From an uncultured Ignavibacteria bacterium (GTDB lineage: Bacteria > Bacteroidota > Ignavibacteria > Ignavibacteriales > Melioribacteraceae), in contig CALGLM010000084.1 in the NCBI GenBank assembly GCA_937930275.1, positions 1 to 10,991 of the forward strand: 10,991 nt of DNA, in the 5' to 3' direction. Numbering within the stretch: position 1 is the stretch's first letter; each line of letters starts with the position of its first letter. The notes under the pieces were generated by a model, which ran no database searches, was not told where the DNA came from, and saw only the letters and a program-made list of their open reading frames with translations. Positions 1 through 5,971 of this stretch are shown here, in pieces. The translations under genes and the position numbers were made by a program.

Positions 1-1022
1 ACCAATTTTGCAGCCAGTTTATGTTTTAAACTAAGAGTAATAGGTACTCCCTGCGGAGATTTTTCTGCAATAGCATATTCTTTTCCCAACTCAACTGCCC
101 AAGCAAATATTCTTTGCTTGCTTGGTGATTGGCTTTCAATATTACGAGTTATTTTATTATACATTCTTTCAAATAAACGGGGTACAGCAGTCATTACAGT
201 CGGTTTAATTTCTTCCATATTATTCGCTACTCTTTCAATACTTTCGGCATATGCTATAGTACATCCGCCTGAAAGTGCAACATAATAACCTGCTGTTCTT
301 TCAAAAATATGGCATAACGGTAAAAACGACAAAAATGTGTCATCCTTGTTTAAATCAAATACATCATGAGCTGATACCGTATTAGAAATAATATTTTTAT
401 TAGTTAGCATTACTCCTTTTGGTTCGCCTGTAGTACCCGAAGTATATATTATAGTACTTAAGTCGTCTTCTTTACATAATTTTATTGTGTCATAAAAATA
501 ATTCGGATTTTCGCTTAAAAAATCTTTTCCTTTATATTTTATTTCTTTAAATGAATATACTCCGGGTTCTGCAACCGAATCCTTTTCATTCATTACAATA
601 ATATTTTTTAAGTTTCTGCATTTATCTCTAATTTTTAGTACTTTATTTAAGTGGAATTTATTGGAGACAATAATAGCAGTCGATTCGCTATTATTTAGAA
701 TAAATTGTATTGTATCTGCGGTTAAAATAGGATACAGCGGAACATCGACAGCACCCAAACCTAAAATAGCCATATCGGCATAAACCCATTCCGGACGATT
801 TTCTGCAATTATTGCTACTTTTTGCCCGTGTTTAATACCTAATGAAGCCAAACCACATGCAAATTGCTCAGTATTTTCTTTAAATTCGTTATAAGAAATA
901 TCTCGATATGTTTTTCCGTCTTCTTTAAATTTAAATACGGGTTTTTCGGTAGTTTTTGCAAATACTTTAGTTAAATACTCAAATATTTCCGGAATGGTTC
1001 TAAACTTTTTTAGTACTGGCAT
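1..1022 (-). CDS. Long-chain acyl-CoA synthetase (AMP-forming), 3' end cut by window edge
   Basis: Adenylate-forming enzyme that activates a fatty acid with ATP and CoA to acyl-CoA. Only the first 340 codons are present and the frame is open at the left edge; family members are usually around 600 residues, so roughly the C-terminal 40% is missing from view. The AMP-binding P-loop YTSGTTGEPKGVMLT lies at residues 193-207. The segment LPLCHIFERTAGYY (234-247) and the motif TAVPRLFERMYNKI (278-291) are typical of the long-chain (FadD15/FAA1-like, COG1022) branch rather than acetyl-CoA synthetases. The ATG at 1022-1020 is preceded by GGAG (1031-1028) five bases upstream, which supports the start. 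It is transcribed away from the tRNA gene. No signal peptide is visible, so a cytoplasmic or peripheral-membrane location is expected. Substrate chain length cannot be told from this portion. Confidence 0.93.
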   Translation of the reverse strand, partial: MPVLKKFRTIPEIFEYLTKVFAKTTEKPVFKFKEDGKTYRDISYNEFKENTEQFACGLASLGIKHGQKVAIIAENRPEWVYADMAILGLGAVDVPLYPILTADTIQFILNNSESTAIIVSNKFHLNKVLKIRDKCRNLKNIIVMNEKDSVAEPGVYSFKEIKYKGKDFLSENPNYFYDTIKLCKEDDLSTIIYTSGTTGEPKGVMLTNKNIISNTVSAHDVFDLNKDDTFLSFLPLCHIFERTAGYYVALSGGCTIAYAESIERVANNMEEIKPTVMTAVPRLFERMYNKITRNIESQSPSKQRIFAWAVELGKEYAIAEKSPQGVPITLSLKHKLAAKL

Positions 1023-1170
1023 CTTTTCTCCGGTTTGGTTAATAAATAATATTTATAATGAACTTTTATTAAATATTTTCATTTAAATGCGTAATTTAAT
1101 AAAAAAAAGATGTAAAAATAAAAATTATTTTATTTATATTCTAAAAATTACTCTAAAATTTAATTAAATA

Positions 1171-1201
1171 TTGAAAAACATTAAAAAAAATATTATTTTA
1201 G
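1171..1201 (+). promoter_or_regulatory. Candidate promoter of tRNA-Pro
   Basis: TTG at 1171-1173 and TATTTTAG at 1194-1201 (one mismatch to TAnnTTTG) are separated by 20 bases, the spacing expected of Bacteroidota-type -33/-7 promoters. A start near 1205 would give a leader of about 9 bases before the tRNA. The region is extremely A/T-rich, so a chance match is possible. Confidence 0.35.
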
Positions 1202-1213
1202 TAGTCTTGATTT

Positions 1214-1287
<74 letters not shown>

Positions 1288-1290
1288 CTT

Positions 1291-1323
1291 AAAAAGCTTG
1301 TTGTAACTCAACAAGCTTTTTTT
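1291..1323. terminator. Bidirectional intrinsic terminator between tRNA-Pro and lgt
   Basis: A 13-bp perfect stem, AAAAAGCTTGTTG (1291-1303) with CAACAAGCTTTTT (1309-1321), encloses the five-base loop TAACT. Read on the plus strand it ends in a T run immediately after the tRNA. Read on the minus strand it follows the lgt stop codon (1324-1322) directly and also ends in five Ts. It is well placed to end both convergent transcripts. Confidence 0.85.
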
Positions 1324-2104
1324 ATTTTGTCGGTTCTAAGTGTTTCGCTCTATAAATCAAGTATATTCCCAAAATTACTAATGGGATACTCAATATTTGT
1401 CCCATATTCATAGGCAGTGTAGCTTCAAAAGCCTCTTGATTTTCCTTAAAATACTCAACAATAATTCTAAATCCAAAAATTCCCACTAAAAAATAGCCGA
1501 ATAACAATCCTTCTTTAATTTTAGTAGTATATTTTTTATATTGGAAAAATAGGAAAATAAAAATAGCTAAGTAAGCCGCAGCTTCATAAATTTGAGTCGG
1601 ATGACGGGGAATATTATCCACTGCCGTAAAAATAAACCCCCAACTTCCGTCTGTAGGTTTACCGTAAATTTCGGAGTTAAACAAATTTCCCAATCTAATA
1701 AAAACTGCAGCTAAAGCAACTGTTATTACTACTCTATCAAAAATCCATAAGTAAGAAATCCCTTTTCTGCTTTTTGTATAAAAATACATTGCAGATAATA
1801 TTCCTATTGCAGCACCGTGCGAAGCTAATCCTCCGTGCCAAATAGCCAATATTTCTAAAGGATTACTTAAGTAATACATAGGACTATAAAATAAACAATG
1901 CCCCAGCCGTGCACCTATTACCGTTCCGATTATCATATACCAAACAAGATCGTTTAAATCTTTTTCACTCTTCTTTTCTATTTTAAATATCCATGTCATT
2001 AACTGAAATCCGATAAAAAACGAAAGGGCAAATAATAACCCATACCAACGAATCGAAAAAATACTTATTGAAAAAATTTCAGGATTTACATTCCATTCAA
2101 TCAA
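1322..2104 (-). CDS. lgt: Prolipoprotein diacylglyceryl transferase Lgt
   Basis: Integral inner-membrane enzyme that moves the diacylglyceryl group of phosphatidylglycerol to the lipobox Cys of prolipoproteins, the first step of lipoprotein maturation. At 260 residues it is slightly shorter than the E. coli protein. Family motifs seen are RWYG (19-22), the HGG/SHG segment with H96, the Lgt signature at 136-148 (IRLGNLFNSEIYG, with R137, N140, N143, E145), RHPTQIYEA (167-175), and R213 with E217 near the C-terminus. Several hydrophobic membrane segments are evident. The start is TTG at 2104-2102, because no ATG gives a full first helix and AGAGG sits six bases upstream. It is the last gene of the zinc-uptake operon, 11 bases after the permease gene, and is followed directly by the terminator. 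Confidence 0.96.
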   Translation of the reverse strand: MIEWNVNPEIFSISIFSIRWYGLLFALSFFIGFQLMTWIFKIEKKSEKDLNDLVWYMIIGTVIGARLGHCLFYSPMYYLSNPLEILAIWHGGLASHGAAIGILSAMYFYTKSRKGISYLWIFDRVVITVALAAVFIRLGNLFNSEIYGKPTDGSWGFIFTAVDNIPRHPTQIYEAAAYLAIFIFLFFQYKKYTTKIKEGLLFGYFLVGIFGFRIIVEYFKENQEAFEATLPMNMGQILSIPLVILGIYLIYRAKHLEPTK

Positions 2105-2110
2105 ATCTTT

Positions 2111-2115
2111 CCTCT
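2111..2115 (-). promoter_or_regulatory. Ribosome binding site supporting the TTG start of lgt
   Basis: On the minus strand AGAGG lies six bases before TTG (2104-2102) and abuts the stop codon of the upstream permease gene (2118-2116). It supports the non-ATG start and suggests translational coupling. Confidence 0.6.
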
Positions 2116-2937
2116 TTAATTTGTTGCTGTGTTTTTACTATAATAACTTTTAAAAATTAAACTTGTAATATAACTAATTACCGCTATAATTATAATAGTA
2201 GCTCCGGAAGAAATATTTAAATAATAAGAGATAATTAAACCGGAAAAGTTAAATAATAATCCTATTATTATACTTAAAATCATCATACTCTTTAAGCTTC
2301 TAACAAACTGAAGACTAATTGCGCCGGGTATTGTTAAAAGAGCTATAACTAAAATTATTCCTACAAGCTTAATTAATACTACAGTAGTTAATGCTATTAA
2401 AATTAATAAAATAAGATAATAAAAATCTACTTTTATCCCCATAACTCGTGAAAATTCCTCGTCAAAAGTTATTGCCAAAAACTTATCGTAAAATGAATAA
2501 ACAGAAAGAACAATAACTAAATCCAAAACAACCATTAAATAAAGTTCTTGCGTTGGTACTACAAGAATATTGCCAAATAGATATCCGTTTAAATTAGGAG
2601 CATAACCAGATGTTAAACTAATAAATAAAATACCTAAAGCCATACACAAAGACCACATGATTCCTATTAACGTATCTTCGTAATTATTTTTTTTAGTTCT
2701 TAAATAAGCTATAATTATTGCCGCAAGAATGCTAAAACCGACTGCACCTAATAACGGGCTAAATCCTAAAAAATAACCAAGCCCTATTCCTCCGTAAGCT
2801 GTATGACTTATGCCGCCGCTAATATATGAAATTCGCTTAACAACTATATAGCTTCCAACAATTCCAAATGCAATACTTGCCAACACTCCGGCAATTAGCG
2901 CATTTATCATAAAATCATAACTAAATATTTCAAACAT
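2116..2937 (-). CDS. znuB: Zinc (or manganese) ABC transporter permease, ZnuB-like
   Basis: Membrane subunit of the ABC-3 metal-uptake family; it would form the channel for the metal delivered by the neighbouring binding protein. It has 273 residues and about eight hydrophobic segments. Family hallmarks are the SGGISHTAYGGIGLGYFLG stretch (40-58), matching the usual GDALSHA..PG..L.Y.LG with H45 retained, the cytosolic coupling segment FDEEFSRVMGI, and the late helix GIILVIALLTIPGA. The ATG (2937-2935) is one base after the TAA of the ATPase gene (TAATATG), which implies translational coupling. The family alone does not separate Zn from Mn or Fe; the Zn preference is inferred from the three-His binding protein and the Zur-like repressor in the same operon. 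Confidence 0.9.
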   Translation of the reverse strand: MFEIFSYDFMINALIAGVLASIAFGIVGSYIVVKRISYISGGISHTAYGGIGLGYFLGFSPLLGAVGFSILAAIIIAYLRTKKNNYEDTLIGIMWSLCMALGILFISLTSGYAPNLNGYLFGNILVVPTQELYLMVVLDLVIVLSVYSFYDKFLAITFDEEFSRVMGIKVDFYYLILLILIALTTVVLIKLVGIILVIALLTIPGAISLQFVRSLKSMMILSIIIGLLFNFSGLIISYYLNISSGATIIIIAVISYITSLIFKSYYSKNTATN

Positions 2938-2938
2938 A

Positions 2939-3682
2939 TTATAACTCGCTTTTATATTCGCCTAAAACCCTATGAGGCACTCCGTGAGCAATTAAATCAA
3001 CCGGACAATGGTAAGTTTGTTCCAACATTTCGTGCGAAATTTCTTTTGAATCGTGATAAACTAATGTTTTATTTAAACAAGCAATTTTATTAACATATTG
3101 AGAAAGCACTCCGATATCGTGCGAAACTAATATAATTGTCATTTCTTTATTTAATTCTTTTAAAAGTTCGTAGAAAGTTCTACCACTTTTTGTATCCACA
3201 CTTGCAGTCGGTTCATCCAATAATAGAATTTTTGGGTTTGAAACCAACGCCCTTGCAATTAACACACGCTGCTTTTGACCGCCGCTTAATTCACTTATTA
3301 GACGATCTTTAAAATCCGACATCTCCACTAAGTTTAAAGCTCGTATAACAACATCGCTGATGTTTTTTATTTTCTTACCTACAACCCCTAATTTAACTAC
3401 ATCAAATACCGAAATCGGGAAATCTTTTTCAAAAGAATTAAATTGGGGAACATACCCCATTAAGTCTCTTGATTCTTTCAAAGGGTTACCCATAATCAAA
3501 ACTTCCCCTTTATTCGGTTTTAATAAACCCAATATAACTTTAAGTAATGTGGTTTTTCCGCCGCCGTTAGGACCTATAATACCTAAAAATTCATTTTGCG
3601 GAATTTCAATACTAACATCATTTAAAATTTCAAAGCCACCTAAACTTATTTTTATGTTTTTTACGCTTATCGCATTTATCAT
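2939..3682 (-). CDS. znuC: Zinc ABC transporter ATP-binding protein, ZnuC-like
   Basis: Cytoplasmic ATPase that would power metal import through the adjacent permease. It has 247 residues with all nucleotide-binding elements: Walker A GPNGGGKTT (37-45), Q-loop Q80, signature LSGGQ (132-136), Walker B ILLLDEPT (152-159) and H-loop H188. After the ATPase core the C-terminal tail YHCPVDLIAHGVPHRVL (224-240) carries H225, C226, H233 and H237. Similar tails are known to me from metal-type ABC ATPases, but a metal-sensing role would be speculation. The start ATG (3682-3680) overlaps the znuA stop by four bases (ATGA), so the two are probably translationally coupled. Zn rather than Mn specificity is inferred from the neighbours. 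Confidence 0.92.
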   Translation of the reverse strand: MINAISVKNIKISLGGFEILNDVSIEIPQNEFLGIIGPNGGGKTTLLKVILGLLKPNKGEVLIMGNPLKESRDLMGYVPQFNSFEKDFPISVFDVVKLGVVGKKIKNISDVVIRALNLVEMSDFKDRLISELSGGQKQRVLIARALVSNPKILLLDEPTASVDTKSGRTFYELLKELNKEMTIILVSHDIGVLSQYVNKIACLNKTLVYHDSKEISHEMLEQTYHCPVDLIAHGVPHRVLGEYKSEL

Positions 3683-4530
3683 TGTAAACTTTTGCTCACT
3701 TTACGTCTAACTACATCCAAATTTTTTAAATAATTTGAAGGAATATTGTTAATTACGTCAATAGTTGCATTTAATTGTTTAGCAACTGCCAAGGCACTTT
3801 CTTTATTAAATTGAGGTTCAATAAAAACAACTTTTACTTTATGTTCTTTTGCTGTTTTTAATACTTCGGTTAAATCTTTAGCATTCGGTTCTTTACCTTC
3901 ACGTTCAATACCTAATTGAGTAATTCCGAATTGTGAAAAAAAGTAATGCCAAGCCGGATGATAAACCAACACATAATTATTTTTATTTTTGGAAAAACTC
4001 TCTTTTATTTTCATTTCTTCTGCTAACAAAAGATTTAAATACTTATGTAAGTTACTTGAAAAGTAACTGCTATCTTCGGGTGAAAATGAAGCCAATCCTT
4101 TATAAATGTTATTTAAAATTACCCTCGTTTCATTTATTCCAAGCCAAACATGAGGGTCGTTGTTATAAATTTTAATGCCTTCTGAAGTGTTAATTACTTT
4201 TAACTTACTTAAAGAACCTTTTATTCTTTGCATTAAGTTATCTTCAAATCCAAATCCGCTACCTATTTTAAAGTATATATCACTTTTGGATAAATTAGTG
4301 ATTTGAGAAGGAGTGGGTTCAAAATCATGCGGTTCTGCATTAGGCGGAATCATTAAATTAACTTCGACTTTATCTCCGCCAATATTTTTTACAAAATCTG
4401 CATAAGTTGTTATTGAAACAGTAACATTAATTTTTTTGTTTTTATCTTTATTTTTATCGCTGCATCCAAAAAATAAGATTGAAAAAAGGGATGTAAATAA
4501 CATTATATTTTTGATGAACATTTTGGACAT
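3679..4530 (-). CDS. znuA: Zinc-binding periplasmic lipoprotein, ZnuA/TroA family
   Basis: Cluster A-I solute-binding protein that captures the metal outside the inner membrane for ZnuB/ZnuC. It has 283 residues. The N-terminus is a lipoprotein signal peptide with lipobox LFFGC, making C23 the lipidated residue, followed by a charged Lys/Asp/Asn linker. Likely metal ligands are H68 (AEPHDFEPTP), H127 (DPHVWLG) and H191 (VYHPAWHYF). The fourth ligand may be D258 or an acidic residue such as E238. A His at the third position favours zinc over manganese, since Mn-type proteins have Glu there. The His-rich loop common in ZnuA between ligands one and two is absent. The start at 4530 overlaps the zur reading frame by 28 bases; the ATG at 4521 is an alternative and leaves the signal peptide intact. 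M10 (4503) is too late because the positively charged n-region would be lost. Confidence 0.93.
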   Translation of the reverse strand: MSKMFIKNIMLFTSLFSILFFGCSDKNKDKNKKINVTVSITTYADFVKNIGGDKVEVNLMIPPNAEPHDFEPTPSQITNLSKSDIYFKIGSGFGFEDNLMQRIKGSLSKLKVINTSEGIKIYNNDPHVWLGINETRVILNNIYKGLASFSPEDSSYFSSNLHKYLNLLLAEEMKIKESFSKNKNNYVLVYHPAWHYFFSQFGITQLGIEREGKEPNAKDLTEVLKTAKEHKVKVVFIEPQFNKESALAVAKQLNATIDVINNIPSNYLKNLDVVRRKVSKSLQ

Positions 4531-4904
4531 AATCCGAAAAACTCCATATTGTGATCTAAAATTTTATAATTAGTTTCTTTTTCAAGCTCTGCTACAATAC
4601 ATAAATCAATTTTTTTAATACAACCGCATTTAGTGCAAACAATATGATGATGATGCGGATGATTTTCTTCCTCTAACTCATAACGCAAATACTTTTCGCC
4701 AAAATTCACTTTTCTAACTACTTTTAATTCTAATAAAAGATTTATAATTCTGTAAATGCTTGCAAAATCAATATCCGGTATTTCGTTCTGAATATCTTTT
4801 AAGGAAACCGGTTTTCCTGCCTTAAAAAGATAATCTAAAACAGATTTTCTTCCTGTAGTAATTTTGTAGCCGGCTTTTTTTAGTGTATTTATTAAAAATT
4901 CCAT
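4503..4904 (-). CDS. zur: Fur-family metal-dependent repressor, probably Zur
   Basis: Fur-superfamily transcription factor, 133 residues from the ATG at 4904. The N-terminal winged helix has the ITTGRKSVLDYL helix (15-26) and the recognition helix region DFASIYRIINLLL (46-58). The dimerisation and metal domain has NHPHHHHIVCTKCG (81-94), with H82, H84-H87 and the first CxxC (C90, C93), then D100, C102 and H118, and the second structural-zinc pair LCPKC (C126, C129). It leads the znuA-znuC-znuB-lgt operon, so a zinc-sensing role is inferred from context; the sequence alone does not exclude Fur or PerR. The frame stays open to a TTG at 4910, but that codon is the end of a likely -7 promoter element, so the ATG is preferred. 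The gene probably represses itself through the palindrome at 4928-4954. Confidence 0.88.
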   Translation of the reverse strand: MEFLINTLKKAGYKITTGRKSVLDYLFKAGKPVSLKDIQNEIPDIDFASIYRIINLLLELKVVRKVNFGEKYLRYELEEENHPHHHHIVCTKCGCIKKIDLCIVAELEKETNYKILDHNMEFFGLCPKCSSKI

Positions 4905-4907
4905 AAA

Positions 4908-4939
4908 CAAATATAAAGCATTTTCGCTCTAAATGCAAA
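4908..4939 (-). promoter_or_regulatory. Bacteroidota-type promoter of the zur-znu-lgt operon
   Basis: On the minus strand TTTG (4939-4936) is followed after 20 bases by TATATTTG (4915-4908), an exact match to TAnnTTTG. If the last G is at about -4, transcription starts at or very near the A of the zur ATG (4904), which would give a leaderless message. No Shine-Dalgarno sequence is present upstream of that ATG, which agrees. Confidence 0.65.
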
Positions 4940-4954
4940 CGACTTGCAATTAGA
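4928..4954. promoter_or_regulatory. Candidate Zur operator (27-bp palindrome)
   Basis: TCTAAATGCAA (4928-4938) and TTGCAATTAGA (4944-4954) are inverted repeats matching at 10 of 11 positions around the five-base centre ACGAC. Size and symmetry fit a Fur-family box, and it covers the -33 TTTG of the zur promoter, so binding would block transcription. The exact sequence is not a Zur consensus known to me; the assignment rests on position and symmetry. Confidence 0.6.
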
Positions 4955-4958
4955 ATTT

Positions 4959-4976
4959 ATTATCACCAAATTATCA
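4959..4976. repeat. Tandem ATTATCA direct repeat, 11-bp period
   Basis: Two identical heptamers, ATTATCA at 4959-4965 and 4970-4976, are separated by CCAA. They lie between the zur palindrome and the candidate promoter of the divergent plus-strand operon. The one-helical-turn spacing is compatible with a tandem activator site, but the region is A/T-rich and no binding protein can be named. Confidence 0.35.
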
Positions 4977-4987
4977 TAATAATAGTT

Positions 4988-5018
4988 TTTGTTAACAGCA
5001 AATTTATTTGTAAATTTT
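4988..5018 (+). promoter_or_regulatory. Candidate promoter of the binding protein-kinase-regulator operon
   Basis: TTTG (4988-4991) and TAAATTTT (5011-5018, one mismatch to TAnnTTTG in the last base) are 19 bases apart. The start would fall near 5022, giving a leader of about 30 bases. No GG-N10-GC sigma-54 element was found upstream, so the operon does not look sigma-54 driven. Confidence 0.4.
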
Positions 5019-5050
5019 AATATTAAAAACTTTCAATCGTTCTAAATTTA

Positions 5051-5971
5051 ATGAATAAAAGAAAACTTTTATATTATTCATTTGCTGTCATTTTTACTGC
5101 AATAATTTTTACAATTATTTTTTACAATTATACATTAAATATAGAGCGTACCGTAATTTTTAACAGAAATCATAGTGATAATAATATAAAAAACAAAGAG
5201 ATTGTTTATATAGGCGTTATTTCCCGCTATCCGCCAAATATAATTTACAGAGGATATCAACCAATTTTAGATTACTTATCACAAAATACCGATTATAATT
5301 TCCAGCTTAAATTAAGCGAAAATTATGCTCAAACTATTGAAATGCTTATTAACAGAAAGGTTGAAGCTGCCTTTGTCGGTTCATACGTTTACATTGAAGC
5401 AAAACAAAAATACAAAATTAAACCAATATTAAAACCTCTAAACGAAAACTTCCTCCCCTTTTCGCGATCGGTGCTTTTTGCAAAATTTAATTCACCAATA
5501 AAAGCATTAAAAGATATTAGGGGTAAATCTGTATCGTTACCCTCTGCAGAGTCTTTTTCTTCTAATTGGTTCACCAACATTTTAATCAGAAAAAATAAAA
5601 TTGAGTTAAGCGAATTTAGCAACATTAAAAATTTCCCTCATCATCAAAGTGTAATATATCAGGTTGTTCGCGGTGATTTTGATATAGGAGTAACTCGCGA
5701 ATATTTATTGAAAAATTTAATTAACAATGCAATACAAATACTTGCTTATTCCGATCCTATTCCGACATCACCTGTAATTGCCTTAGAAGATAACAATAGC
5801 AGGGCGATAAACCAAATGGTTAAAGCCTTACTAAAAATAAATAAAAACAATCCCAAAAGAATAGAAATAACAAAAGGTTGGGATAACGAATTTGTTTACG
5901 GATTTAATAAAGCCGATGATAAAGATTACGATATAATAAGAGAATTAAAAAAGAATACTAATGCTTTTTAA
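5051..5971 (+). CDS. Membrane-anchored PhnD-like periplasmic binding protein
   Basis: It has 306 residues. An N-terminal hydrophobic helix (about 6-29) with MNKRK before it acts as an uncleaved anchor or signal; there is no lipobox and no Cys anywhere. Residues about 50-280 resemble type 2 periplasmic binding proteins of the phosphate/phosphite/phosphonate (PhnD) group. Recognisable parts are the opening strand IVYIGVISRYPP, RGYQPILDYLS, the EMLINRKVEAAFVGSYVYIEA hinge (97-117), LKDIRGKSVSLPS (153-165), VVRGDFDIGVT (205-215) and SDPIPTSPV (234-242). There is no ABC permease or ATPase nearby; the next gene is a sensor kinase that overlaps it by 11 bases. A sensory role for the kinase, rather than transport, is therefore inferred. 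The ligand cannot be told from the sequence. No Shine-Dalgarno sequence precedes the ATG. Confidence 0.82.
   Translation: MNKRKLLYYSFAVIFTAIIFTIIFYNYTLNIERTVIFNRNHSDNNIKNKEIVYIGVISRYPPNIIYRGYQPILDYLSQNTDYNFQLKLSENYAQTIEMLINRKVEAAFVGSYVYIEAKQKYKIKPILKPLNENFLPFSRSVLFAKFNSPIKALKDIRGKSVSLPSAESFSSNWFTNILIRKNKIELSEFSNIKNFPHHQSVIYQVVRGDFDIGVTREYLLKNLINNAIQILAYSDPIPTSPVIALEDNNSRAINQMVKALLKINKNNPKRIEITKGWDNEFVYGFNKADDKDYDIIRELKKNTNAF

Noticed and set aside
1023..1213. Promoter for the acyl-CoA synthetase gene in the A/T-rich spacer
   Set aside because: No TAnnTTTG element is present on the minus strand here; A/T runs alone do not justify a call.
3360..3710. Plus-strand open frame of 116 codons
   Set aside because: It lies antisense to znuC, a clear ATPase gene, has no family features and no start signal.
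3933..4175. Plus-strand open frame of 80 codons
   Set aside because: Antisense to znuA coding sequence; composition is that of a shadow frame.
4918..4936. Smaller inverted repeat GCATTT-N7-AAATGC as an alternative operator
   Set aside because: It shares its right arm with the much longer palindrome at 4928-4954, which has better symmetry, so the short match is probably incidental.
4957..4982. Inverted repeat TTATTAT-N12-ATAATAA as a hairpin or operator
   Set aside because: Made only of A and T in an A/T-rich spacer, so a chance match is likely; the direct repeat within it is the better signal.
4911..5050. Search for a sigma-54 promoter (GG-N10-GC) serving the sensor operon or a neighbour
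   Set aside because: The only GG and GC pairs on either strand of this spacer have the wrong spacing.
5389..5625. Minus-strand open frame of 78 codons
   Set aside because: Antisense to the PhnD-like gene, with no recognisable domain or ribosome site.
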